Shown here one piece after another: positions 19,480-30,900 of a DNA stretch of 37,500 nt; within the stretch, counting starts at the first letter, position 1; each line of letters starts with the position of its first letter. The notes under the pieces were generated by a model. That model searched no databases, was not told where the DNA came from, and saw only the letters and a list, made by a program, of their open reading frames with translations. Made by a program: the position numbers and the translations under genes. The stretch spans positions 3,567,501-3,605,000 of the forward strand of contig WPIO01000015.1 in NCBI GenBank assembly GCA_009760855.2, given 5' to 3'. This DNA comes from Cristatella mucedo (lineage: Eukaryota; Bryozoa; Phylactolaemata; Cristatellidae).

Positions 19480-20372
19480 TCCGATTAAAAGAGAATGCTA
19501 GATATCTTCATGGTAGCAGAATCGGGATCAGACAAGAGGCTGAATCCATCTTATTATAGAGGATTTTTCGGAGTTCCTCACTAGAATATTTGTGTGTGAC
19601 ACGCCGTTACTGATTGCTGAAGACTGAAATATTCACGTTGGCAACCCTATCAACAGCCAGGTTCGCTCATTTCTTGACGGTCTAGATTATTTTGATTTGG
19701 TCCACCCACGTCGGTGGCCATATCCTAGATCTCATGATCACTAAGGACGTCTGCCCAACCGACCTTGTGGTGTGCCCGCTGACCCTCTCAGATCATTGCT
19801 CGGTCTCGTTTACTGTTCCTGCTCCGTTGTACGTACAGGGTAATGTCAAACTTGTCAAGTGACGTAACTTAAAAATCGTTGACATTTTTTAATCTGTTTG
19901 TGATGCAGGTCTTCTTGATCTGCACCCAGACTCGAACGACAGCTAGATACCCTCACTGATGCAGTGAACATAACACTTAGGATTGCTCTTGACAAGCATG
20001 CTCCTGAACATTCTGTCCGTGTACAGAGTCTTAGAGATTCCTTTAATTTACAAAAAGACTTCAAAAGATGCGCCGTGTTAAGTGCAGGCTTGAACGTCGT
20101 TTTAAGAAATCGGGGTCTGCTGCAGATCTAGTCAATTTCAAAGACTTCTTACGAGTTTACATCCGGAAGCTTAAAAAGCTGCGGCTTCTTTTTTCACTCC
20201 CAAACTGAAGTCCTGCCAGTCAGACCCAAAACAGATTTTTAAGACGGTAAACAATTTACTAGCCAAAGATGAGAGGCGTGACTACCCATATAATAACGGC
20301 TCAGCCGAAAAGTTTTCAGCCGTCTTTACTGAAAAATTGTTCACGTTCGTGCCTCCATAAAGCCCTCTCTGA
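19480..20372 (+). mobile_element. LINE B, endonuclease and linker part
   Basis: Decayed frames read FSEFLTRIFVCDTPLLIA, then NIHVGN, RSFLDGLDYFDLVHP, and TDLVVCPLTLSDHCSVSF (the SDH catalytic motif of APE-type endonucleases), then KQIFKTVNNLLAKDE. GDFNIH has become ED-stop-NIH. The 5' end is unclear. The element appears to resume at 25140. Confidence 0.75.
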
Positions 20373-20373
20373 G

Positions 20374-21400
20374 TAATAATAATTCTACTAATACACTTGA
20401 TAAAGCGCCCTCAGAGAACTCAATCTCTTTCTAGGCGCTTTACATTTGCTACACAGGAAACACGATGGAATGGTGGGTGGTACCATCCTTGATAAGCAAC
20501 ATGAATAACATGGTTAGTGGGACATGCACAGGGTCAGCACGTAAGTGTTGCTAGTGGCAGCATGTAACAGTGACAGCACACATAACCACATAAAGGACAC
20601 ATCACAGGGACCTACTAAAAGCTGTCCCAAATAGGTTCGTTTTTAACTTCTTTTAAATGCGGTTATGTCGGGGGATGTCGTGACGGAAGTCCAAGGTGAA
20701 TTCCAGGCTTTGGATGCATACGAACTAAAGGCACGGTCTCCAAGGGATTTTAGATAAGTACGAGGTATAGGTAAACAGCTAGATTCCGAAAGCGGGTGGT
20801 ATGATGCTTAGCCTGGTGGGCAGTAGATCTGATAGGTAGGCTGCAGCCAAAAAATGAAGGGACCTAAAAGTGAGCGACAAAACCATGAAGTCGATGCGTT
20901 GCTTGACTGGGAGCCAGTGCGGTAGGCGAGAAGTGGTGTGACGTGACAGCTGCGATACTCACGACAGACAAGCCTGGCCGCAGAGTTTTGCACCAGCTGT
21001 AAGCGCCTAATTCCACAAGCCGGTAGACCAACAAGCAGTGAGATGCAGAAGTCGAGACGGGATGTCACAGATGCATGGACCAACTTATATGTGGTATCCC
21101 TATCTAAACAAGCCCGAATTTTAGCAATGTTATGTAGCTGAAAGTAGGCAGACTTGGCTGTGGAGCCGATGTGGTCGTCTAACGAAAGGTCACTTTGGAA
21201 CATGACACCTAGATTTCGTGCAGACTCAACAGGAGAGATGCTGTCAGAGCCAATTTCAAGCGTTAGCCTTTCCCATTTCTAAATCTCACTTGGTTTACCC
21301 ATAACTAGTAAGTTGGTTTCATCGTCATTCAATTTAAGACAATTCGCTGCCATCCATGTGCGGACGTCATTAATACATACAGCAAGGGAGTTAGTAATGT
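20374..21400 (-). mobile_element. LINE A copy, 3' 1 kb
   Basis: LINE A tail in reverse (cacttgataaagcgccctca), then the RT C-terminal half on the minus strand (DLSLDDHIGSTAKSAYFQLH, NIAKIRACLDRDTTYKLVHA). Several frame breaks. It lies between the two LINE B segments. Confidence 0.9.
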
Positions 21401-21590
21401 AATTTATCTCAGTCTGTAACTCCACAAAGCCATAAAGACTATGTGGGTGTTACGCAGGAGAGTTTTACATAGCGCATTCACAGCCTAGGCGGCTTTGGGT
21501 ACACATTCGGTCGCCAACAGACCCGCTCACGCAAGAAAGAGAAGGCGGGAAGCATAGCAGTCAGGAGAGCAGTTGAGATAGTGAGTTGAT
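21401..21590 (-). mobile_element. LINE B 3' tail
   Basis: tctgtaactccacaaagcca, cggtcgccaacagacccgct, gagagcagttgagatagtga: same blocks in the same order as 14645-14825. Confidence 0.78.
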
Positions 21591-21681
21591 AGAATTCGAC
21601 CAGCGGTTCTCAACCTTCCTGATGCCGCGACCCCTTAATACAATTCCTCATGTTTTGGCGTTCCTTGACCATAAAATTATT

Positions 21682-24600
21682 GTGTGCAAAGTATCGCTTC
21701 GTCATCGTAGATCAAATGCATTCCTAGATATTAATGTTGTTGCTAAGATTCATGAATTATGTATTAACAAAAGAAAAGCACCCCCTAACCGCCGCGGTGG
21801 CCGGAACCGCCTGGTCAGACACCGTTCGTTGGGCGGGAACTGTGAGCTGAGTACCCGCTCGTTTGGTATTCCTAGCATTGTCTCGTACCGCTCAGCACGC
21901 TCTCCCACATGCGTCACTGTAAATCTCTCTAACTTAGTGGTCATCAGGCCTGTTGTAACTCCATCGGCCAGACTTAACGCTTGCCTTTGGAATCCTCGCT
22001 CAATGTGCAATAAACCTCTGGTAATAAGCGACCTTATATCTGAAAATGGTATCGACCTGCTCGCCCTAACTGAAACTTGGCTAAAATTGATAAACTGCCC
22101 GACAATAAGACTCAACCCCATCTGGTTTCTCGTTCTTTCACAACCGTAGATCGATCAAAACTGGAGGTGGAGTTGCTATTATCGTGCGCTCGAAATTCAA
22201 CTTCAAGCCATTTGCAGTACCCTCGAAGCAGTCTTTTGAATCAACTGTCTTGGTCTCATCCGAAAACAAGCTACCGATAGTGGCAGTAGTCTATTGCCCA
22301 CCAGGTACCAAATCCTCCTTTATCTCAGATTTCTCCGATCTCATTTCGATTCTGTGTTCAAGAAATCGATCCCCCCTCGTTATGGGTGATTTCAACGTTC
22401 ACTTTGATAACTTATCTGACGCTTTCAGCACCGATATTCGTGCACTGACTGACTCATTGTCTCTTGTGGCTCATGTGCATGGCCCTACTCACATCAAGGG
22501 TCACACACTCGACCAGATTTTCTCATACAACTGCACTTTGTCATCACCAATTATCATTAAATCCTGCTTATCTGACCGCATGCAGATCTCATTCAATCTA
22601 CAGTGTGCCCACCTCCTCCTCTACAATAACTTGTGAATCTCAAAACCTCAAGACCCTTGACATCGATGCTGTCCGTGCGAGAATATCTGCTTCACCTCTG
22701 CTGCTCAGTCCTCTCTCCGATCTGTCATCATTGGTAGATAGCTACAACACGACACTAGCTGACACGCTCGACGAGTTTGCACCTCTGACAAAGCGCACTG
22801 TGCCCCCCCCCCCCCCGCCCAGACGGCCTATGGTTTACCACAGACATTAAACTAGCCAGGTCTACTAAGCGAAAGCTTGAAAAAGCATAAAAAAGATCTG
22901 GACTGACTGTCCATCGACAAGCATATGAAGACTACTGTGGTCGTTCGTACCAATCGATCCTAGCAAAGGCCAAATCTAGCTTCTATAGAAACATTGTTGA
23001 ATCACAGATACACAATCCAAAAGTGCTGATGTCGACGATAAACCATCTCCTCAACCGCTCCCAGGTTAGCTCCTTACCTGATGATCCTTGTGATGATCTA
23101 GCCGATCGCTTCTCTCGATTCTTTGTGCAGAAGATAGACAAGATCAGGGAATCCATCCCTGTGATGACAACATCTCCACTAGAATGCTGTACCCCGATTC
23201 CTGGCTGCACCTCAATGTCTACATTCAAGCAGGTCACTATTGATCTAGTCCTGAAGCTCGTATCTCAATCAAAGAAGACAACAAGTCCTCTGGACCCTAT
23301 TCCCACTCTCCTGCTCATACGTTGCATTGATCTGCTGCTGCCATGCATAACTAACATCATTTATATGTCATTAGCCTCAGGTCATGTCCCAGCACCTTTC
23401 AAAAAAGCTGTAGTCAGGCCACTTCTCAAGAAATCGACACTAGACTAAGAGAACTTAAGCAACTACCGCCCAGTCTCCCTTCTACCATTCCTATCAAAGA
23501 CACTGGAACGGGTCATGGCAGACCAGTTGAACTTATATATCGAAACCTCACACCTTGCTAGTAAGTTACAGTCTGGCTTTAGAGCTAATCACTCCACAGA
23601 GTCAACATTGCTTAGGGTATACAGCGACCTACTTAGGAATGCAGACATGGGTAGAGTGTCTCTGCTTGTTTTGCTCGATCTTTCGGCAGCTTTTGATACC
23701 ATCGATCACAAAGTTCTTCTAGAGCGCCTCTCATCTCGCCTGGGCATCACTGGCACTGCTCTGCAGTGGTTCAGGTCCTATCTCAGTGGGAGACTCCAGA
23801 GTATTGACGTGAATGGACAAAGATCATCTGAGGAAACTCTGAAATATGGAGTACCTCAAGGCTCCGTGCTAGGTCCGGTTCTTTTCACATTGTATACTCT
23901 CCCTCTTGCTGATGTGATTGCCAAGCACAATCTAGGCTTTCACTTCTATGCGTATGACACTCAGTTGTACCTTTGCTTTGATCCCTCCCGGCCTTCGAGC
24001 ACCTCAAATTCTCTCAACTCACTTGCTGCATGTATTAATGACATCTGCACATGGATGGCAGCAAATGTTCTAAAACTAAATGACGATAAAACTAACTTAC
24101 TAGTTATGGGCAAACCCAGTGTGATTCACAAATTGGAAAGGCTGATGCTCAAAATTGGCTCTGTCAGCATATCTTCAGTTAAATCAGCTCGAAATCTAGG
24201 TGTCATATTTCAAAGCGACCTCTCGTTAGACGACCATATCAGCTCCACAGTCAAATCAGCCTATTTTCAGCTTCATAACATTGCTAAAATTCGGGCTTGT
24301 TTAGGTAAGGATACCACATCCAAGTTGGTCCATTCATTCGTGACATCCCGTCTCGACTTCTGCAGCTCACTACTCGCTGGCCTACCGGCATGTGCGATCA
24401 GGCAATTGCAGCTGGTGCAACACTCTGCAGCTAGGCTTGTCTGTCGTGAGCATCGCAGTTGCCACATTACTCCACTTCTTGCTGACCTGCACTGGCTACC
24501 AGTCAAACAACGGATTGACTTCAAGGTTTTGTCGCTCACTTTTAGGTCACTTCATTCTTTGGCTCCAGCCTATCTCTCAGATCTACTCCCTCATCAGGCC

Positions 24601-25042
24601 AAGCATCGTACCACCCGCTTTTCGGAATCCAACAGTCTACAAATACCCCGTACAAACCTCAAATCCCTTGGAGACCGTGCATTTAGTTCGTATGCTCCCA
24701 AAGCCTGGAACTCCCTCCCGACCTGCGTCAGAACATCCCCTGACCTGACCACATTTAAAAAGAATTTAAAAACACCTATTTAGGACAGCATTTAGTGGGT
24801 CCCTGTGATTCGTCCTTCATGTGCTTACGCGTGCTAACACTGTGCATGCTGCCACTAACCACATTTGCATGCTGACCCTGTGCATGTCACCCCTAACCAT
24901 GTTATTCATTTTGTTTGTTTGTCAAGCATGATTTTACTCACCATTCAATTGCATTTCCATTTGCAGCAAATGTAAAGCACCTAGAGAGAGATTGAGTTCT
25001 CTGAGGGCGCTTTATCAAGTGCATTATTATTATTATTATAAA
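21682..25042 (+). mobile_element. LINE A, longest copy (endonuclease + reverse transcriptase), inactive
   Basis: CR1/L2-type non-LTR retrotransposon. Endonuclease motifs: ARLNACLWNPRSM, LTETWL, then after a frameshift near 22150-22180 VVYCPPG, VMGDFNVHFD, GPTHIKGHTLDQIFS and SDR where SDH is expected. The RT frame begins near 23023 and is broken by an in-frame TAA at 23446. The 3' UTR carries the diagnostic ttgagttctctgagggcgct ttatcaagtgc and (ATT)n. ATAAAAT at 21671-21677 and 25038-25044 may be its target duplication. Confidence 0.9.
23023..24783 (+). pseudogene. LINE A reverse transcriptase, broken and catalytically mutated
   Basis: Frame 23023-23448 (N-terminal RT, LLLIRCIDLLLPCITNIIYM, FKKAVVRPLLKKSTLD-stop) continues in the same frame at 23515-24783: GFRANHSTESTLLRVY, LLDLSAAFDTIDHKVLLERL, YGVPQGSVLGPVLFTLY. 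The catalytic box reads FYAYDTQLY, with Asp changed to Tyr at 23953 (GAT to TAT). The C-terminus shifts frame to end NLKTPI instead of the [15 protein letters not shown] seen at 10221. It therefore cannot encode an active enzyme. Confidence 0.93.
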
Positions 25043-25139
25043 ATGTGGAAATGCGTGTTTTCCAACGTTCTTAGGCGAACCCTGTGAAAGAGTCGTTCGA
25101 CCCCTGAAGAGGTCGCGACCCACAGGTTGAGAACTGCTG

Positions 25140-26795
25140 CCCTATACCATCATCTCTGTGGTCTTAACTGGCAGACCAACTTACCCTTGCTTTTTTGAGA
25201 CTTTTTTCAATGCTTCTTTGGAAAAAGGGGTCGTACCCAACTCCTTCAAATCGGCAATCGTCAGGCCGATACTTGGATAGCCTGGATTAGATACAGAGGT
25301 CCTTGCAAACTATCGCCCAGTTTCCCCTCTTCCTTTATGGTCATTATAATTCATCATCGGTCATTATTATTGAAAAAAATGCCGCTAAGCAGCTGGTAGC
25401 ACATATTGAAAACAATAAAATGTCCGAAACATTTCCATCAGGATTCAAGAGGCAGCACTCCACTGAAACTGCTCTCCTCCGGGTTAACAAAGACATTCTA
25501 TAAGGCAACGATGACGGGAATGCCAGTGCCCTAGCTCTGCTAGATCTATCAGCTGCCTTCGACATCATTGATCACGAAGTTCTACTTGAACGATTGAGAA
25601 CAACGATCGGTCTGGCAGACGAGGCACTGGCTTGGTTTAAATCGTACTTGTCCGATCGTTTTCAATCGATGTCGTGGGGGGGTCAGGTCTCACACACGAG
25701 ACCGGTCACCTGTCGAGTCCCTCGGGGGTTCGTCCTCGGTCCCTTGCTGTTCTCTACTTATACTCAACCTCTGGGAAAAGTGATTAAGGCCCATGGAATA
25801 TGATGTCACTTTTATGCTGACGATAATCAGCTGTTTTGTCATTCAAACCATCGGAATCCGCGGCAGCAACTGATAAACTGAATGCTTGCCTTGCCGACAA
25901 TCGATCCTGGATGTCGGAAAACTTCTTGAAACTAAATGACGATAAAACTGAACCGCTGCTCCTTGGACGCCCTAAGCGTGTGGCTGGATTAAAAGGCTTT
26001 GCTCTTCTAATAGGTGATGCTATTGTGCGACCATCACCACGTGCTCGAAATTTAGGTGTCGTTTTCGACAGCTACCTAAATTTTAAAAGCTTAATTCAGA
26101 AGACTGCTTCTAACTCTAGCCATCACGTCCGATCCTTATCCAAGATTAGGAGATGTCTTCCACGGTGGCTTGCTAAAAAATTTAACTGGCTCCCTAGTTC
26201 TGTTTCGGCTTGATTATTGTAATTCCGTTTTGGCTGGGCTACCAAAAAAAGCAGCTAGGCCACTGCAGATGGCTTTGAATACGGCTGCAAGGCTAGTTTG
26301 CAAATCCCAGAGGTTTGACCAAGCATCTCCTTTGCTAAAAGAGCTAGGATAGCTGCCGGTTGATCAACGGATACAGAGCTAAGTTCTTACGCTGACCCAC
26401 AAGGCCCGCCACGGCTTGGCTCCTCCATACCTAGCTGAACTGCTGCACCAGTTTCAGCCTCCTCGTGCCCTCAGGTCCTGCATGGACAGTATGTTAGCTG
26501 TTCCATTCCTCCGCTTAAAGACCGCTGGCGACAGAAGCTTTAGCTCTGCAGGTCCTAGACTGTGGAACTCGCTTCCACGACTCTTATGCAACGACATATA
26601 CTCTCCTGCTGCCGACTATGGCACATCCTTTCCAGCAGTCCTGAGCTGCTACTTCCATGCTACTCACTACCTCAACTGCTCTCCTAACTCTGTTATGCCT
26701 CCCATTTTCCTGTTGTTTCGTGAGATGAAGTCTGTTGGCTACCGAATGCGTACCGAAATCGGCTTAGGCTGAGAGTGCTCCCAAGTTATAGTAAA
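25140..26795 (+). mobile_element. LINE B, reverse transcriptase to 3' region, inactive
   Basis: It reads FNASLEKGVVPNSFKSAIVR, ANYRPVSPL, SGFKRQHSTETALLRVNKDI-stop, LALLDLSAAFDIIDHEVLLE, VPRGFVLGPLLFSTY, stop, then FYADDNQLF (catalytic motif kept in a broken frame), LKLNDDKTEPLLLGRPKRV, LDYCNSVLAGLPKKAARPLQ, DRSFSSAGPRLWNSLPRLLC, and [17 protein letters not shown]. There are several frameshifts and stops. It is distinct from LINE A but in the same CR1/L2-type group. It probably belongs to the same insertion as 19480-20372. Confidence 0.85.
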
Positions 26796-26800
26796 CCTAA

Positions 26801-27063
26801 TAATAATAATAATATTGCACTTGATAAAGCGCCCTCAGAGAACTTAATCTCTTTCTAGGCGCTTTACATTTGCTGCAAAGTGATACGCAATAGAATAGTA
26901 AGTAAAATCATGCTTGAAAAACAAACAAAATGAATAACATGGTTAGGGGTTACATGCACTGGGTCAACATGCAAATGTGGTTAGTGGCAGCATGAACAGT
27001 GTCAGCACGCATAAGCACATCGAGGACGAATCACAAGGACCCACTAAATGCTGTCCTAAATAG
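26801..27063 (-). mobile_element. LINE A 3' end, nearly identical to 34292-34558
   Basis: (TAA)n, then the LINE A tail and 3' UTR to ctgtcctaaatag. Read side by side with 34292-34558, only about one substitution is seen. Strongly 5'-truncated. Confidence 0.92.
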
Positions 27064-27814
27064 AACGAATGTCACCCACACAGTGGGTGGGATTTTGATC
27101 CTTCAATTATTTCTGTGTAGAAAACCTGGGCTATACTGTCAAATGACAATTGCAAACAGAAAAGCCAAGGTTGGGGCATGCCTGACTTTGGTACGACCTG
27201 ACCTGACCTAGGCACGCCTGACAGCCGATCTTTTCGAAGCAGCAACAAGTGCTGCTCCGACAGGCGTCAGTCACCGATTACTGTGCCAAGCACAAAAACT
27301 CCACTACCGCACACCGCAACTCGAAATCTTGAACAGCAAAGCCTCAACGTAAATGAATACCCTTAGGCAACCTATTTTCTGGTGAGCCATTCGCTGGTGA
27401 GCCATGCACTGGCGTGCACGCACGTGCTGCAGCACAATCACAGCTCATGGGCAGCAAAGCAAGTCCTTCAACAGAGATGGAATACGAACTAGAAAAACAT
27501 TTGCTTGTCTCGAGAGCATCCTTTACTGAGGTCTTCTAACATCGGCAGCAGCAGCAGCAACATGCTTGGAACATCTGTTATGCCATGCCGAGCAACAAAT
27601 TCATCACGAAAATCGAACAGTGCTCATCATCAAAGGCCAACGCCCTGCTCACACCAGTGCGCATGCAACAAAACTCCCGTACGAATCAGATTTGAGTGAT
27701 AGGCCGTGTGTTTTAGGACATTAGCACGGCTCGAAGGGAAGAGACGAGTTAGTCAATGATGTCCCAGCGAGCCAGCACTATGCACGGGAGGAGGCATTGG
27801 ATCTGAGGAAGCCA
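27064..27814. other. DNA between LINE A and the NDUFS6 stop codon
   Basis: No transposon or exon recognised; probably includes the NDUFS6 3' UTR. It contains a short CAG run (about 27547-27561). Confidence 0.45.
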
Positions 27815-27904
27815 TCAGTGATGGCCACCGTGGCTGCCGTGATGGTGTCCGTCCAAGTAGAACCTCAGACCACAGTAGCCACATGAGTGGTTTCCCGGCT
27901 GATC
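27815..27904 (-). CDS. NDUFS6: NDUFS6 exon 4: CGYCG and His-rich C-terminus
   Basis: Acceptor ccgtccgcctcag. It reads [19 protein letters not shown] followed by [10 protein letters not shown] and TGA at 27817-27815. CGYCGL is the C-terminal zinc motif; the His-rich end is longer than the human HHH. No convincing AATAAA was seen downstream. Confidence 0.95.
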   Translation of the reverse strand, partial: DQPGNHSCGYCGLRFYLDGHHHGSHGGHH

Positions 27905-30900
27905 CTGAGGCGGACGGAACACGGCTTAATGGCACACGAAACAAGCATGCTAGTAGCCTACGACTGCACGAAGTCTGCAGGCAGAAGAGAAAAGGAGGAA
28001 GGAGGGCATCACCCCACCAAAGGCACCGCGAACTGCGCCCAGTCGGCTTACCAGATTGATGTACACCTTGGGATGCCCTAGCGCTCCACCACCTCCATCG
28101 CAGCTGACGACTCTCTCTGTGGAGGCCGTCGGTGGGACTTGAGCGATTAGGTCGATGGCGAACTTCGTGTTTATCTGGAGTGATAGCAGCATACGCACTG
28201 AAGCTGCGCGGCCAGTGCACGAGTCACGTGCACGAGTCACGTGCACGAGTCACGTGCCATAGCTGCCATGTACACGAGCCCATAGCCGAGGCCGAGGGCA
28301 CGGAGGGCTGCAACATACCTGCTTTGCCTTGTCGGTAAATCGGACAAGTCTGTAGTCATCATTGTCCCATTTCTACAAAGACCATATGCCAATGCTTAGC
28401 GCAACCAGGTGAGACTAGCGTGACACAATCACGACAAACAAGTGGGCACCAACGGCATGCATGCTAAGACAGCTACTAGCAACACAGCGGCTGAAAAGAA
28501 AAGGGACTAGATTAACTAACTGTACAATGTAGGTCGACTTCGCATATAACAATATCGAATATAGGAATGCTCCGCTTATAAGAATGGCAGTTCTGTGTAC
28601 CAGATTTTTCAATTAGCAGTTCTGCGTCCGCACATGGAACTACTCGGAAAATAAGAATGCCTATTTGCCGACCCGAGCGGATTCTTATAAGCGCAGTCTA
28701 CTGTATAAACACGGCCAATAGCACTACCCACTTGTTCGACCACAGCAGCGAGTTGGTCTGGTACCGAGCAAAAGTGGGCACGACTACACGTCCGAAGGCT
28801 AGTCCGGCACAACCATGTCACGTGACGATGTCACGCAGGCGTCGATGAAACAAAGAAGGAGAGGCCCGTAGCTGCTTGAGGTGACTGCCACGAGTGACTG
28901 ATGGCGAATGCAGGCAAAAACGGGACAAAAACGGTTCGACCAAGCCAACGTGGAGTCTACAGCACATCGCAGCAACGTGTGCATGTGCCACCCGAAACCC
29001 GAAGACACTGGGGGGGGGGGGGTCAACGGTTAGTAGGACCGGTCGTCTGGTCGGCAGCATGTACTGAATCATGCACGCACGTAAGCACACACGTGAAGCA
29101 CAGGAAGGAAACAGACAAGAACTTCACTGAAAAGGAAGGGAGAGGACTCGCTGGAAAAGGTGCATTAGTGGAGACTTAACAAACCACTCTGCTCTGTTAG
29201 CTCAATGGGAACATTACCATGCACAATCACTCATACCCGATTCATAATTTTGCCACTGGAACAAACATTCAAGAGCTGCAAAGCCAGTGGCCCTGAGCAA
29301 CTGACATACGCCAGACGTCGCCACGTTAGCACACCTCGAATCTTCCTAGACATTTGGCATGGCACTCTGGCCCTTGAGCAAGCCAAAGGTAGTTTGCATG
29401 ACGAACGTAGGCACGCCCATACTCGATTTTTAAACGACTCGCTATGACACCGGTCATGGTGCTCTGAGGTTGTTAAGATCAGAAAAATGGGTGCTCACCT
29501 GGAGCCGATAAAATAAGAGACCCATTTTTTTAAAGGCCACTACAAGCGTCGGATGCTACGTGACTGAGTAGCTTTGATTCCGTGCCCAGTGCCCGTGACC
29601 TTCGAACCCGTCTCAGCACGCAGCTAGATCCTGGTAACAGAGCCTCATTTATTGCTCCTAGGGCTTAGCCTAGGGGTAAGGTGCTCGCATGTCACCTCTA
29701 ACCATGCTATGCTTGCTGACATTGAGCATGCTACAACTAACCATTCCATCATGCTTCCTTTAGAGCATATGTCAAGTGCCTAGAAAGAAATTAAGTTCTC
29801 TGACAGCGCTCGCTCTGCAAACAAATGTACTATAATAATAGTTTAATTACTATTATTACTAATTACTATTACTAATTATTATTAGTAGTAGTAGTACCTT
29901 ACGACCTCACTCGTGGGGTCGAGTTCTGCAGCTATGTTGAAAAGGCTCTCCTGCTGCTGCTGCTACAAGCAGCTCAAGCTGACTGTGGACTCACTTGTTC
30001 TGTCTCGTAAGACAACGCTGTGCCACCTGGCCGCTTGAAGGAAGTGCAGCACCTTGCCACGTGACACAAGTGCACCACCTTGCCACGTGGTGGACTTTCT
30101 TGCTTTAATTGGTAGCGATATAAGTAAAGCTGTTGGATCAGCTGACATTTGATTAACTTGTATGCACACACAACATACACTAGCGCAGAGGCGCAGGTGC
30201 TGCTCTGGCAGTGAAACATGCCGTCTCTCATACACAAGGAAATTGTGCATGCTTGGGGCACCCCCTAGAATGCTATTTTGGCCGAATCGACTGTACAGCT
30301 GCTGGTTAATAATAATATTAACAATAACCCTTTTGCATAGCGCCCTAATAAAACTTGATCTCTACTCAGGCACCTTAAAACTTGCCAAAAGAGAAGTAAT
30401 AACCAGTAGTTTGTGAAAAGCAAAGTAGCTTGATTAGTCGCACATACATAAGCACACACAATTATCCTGCCAAGACATGCATGCAAAACTCGCAACAGAC
30501 TCATCGTGACCGCTAGCTAGTCGGACTCCTAGTTGGTAACACGCACTTAATTGTCACAAGTAAGGAAAACAACACGTTAAAACGGTAGGTCCATTAGGGA
30601 GGTATACAAAAGCATGCCACTGTTGCCACTACTTACAAAGTGAACAGTTTCATAACACACAACCAAAAAATTGACAATTCACTCGGACAGAAGAAAGAGT
30701 TGCAGAACAGGTACGCTTTAAGCTTCGTTATGAATGTTATCTAATCCAGAGATGACGTGATGTCAGTCGGCAGTGAGTTTCAAGCTTTAGGAGCACAGTA
30801 ACTAAAAGGCACAGTCACGATTCAAGTTAGTCAGGGGCAAAAGTAATCGATAAGAGCAAGAAGAGCACGGGACTGTTGCTACGGGATACGCCCGATAAGA

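Larger units (their letters stand above)
21601..25139. mobile_element. SPIN-like hAT non-autonomous transposon, split by LINE A
   Basis: Left end at 21601 is CAGCGGTTCTCAACC followed by ttcctgatgccgcgacccct and tgaccataaaattatt (to 21681). The right part (about 25043-25139) is tgttttccaacgttcttagg, gaaagagtcgttcgacccct, ggtcgcgacccacaggttga, ending gaactgctg. The ends are inverted repeats (CAGC[G/A]GTTCTCAACCT). As I recall them, these segments follow the SPIN ('Space Invader') hAT consensus closely at both ends. Most of the interior is missing or replaced by the LINE A copy 21682-25042. An 8-bp target duplication was not found (aattcgac versus ccctatac). Confidence 0.82.

Noticed and set aside
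21593-25147. 8-bp target-site duplication for the hAT element
   Set aside because: Flanks aattcgac and ccctatac do not match, so none is claimed; flank decay or rearrangement is possible.
27753-28220. 155-codon minus-strand open frame over NDUFS6 exons 3 and 4
   Set aside because: Wrong frame for both exons; the conserved NDUFS6 residues are in other frames with splice sites between.
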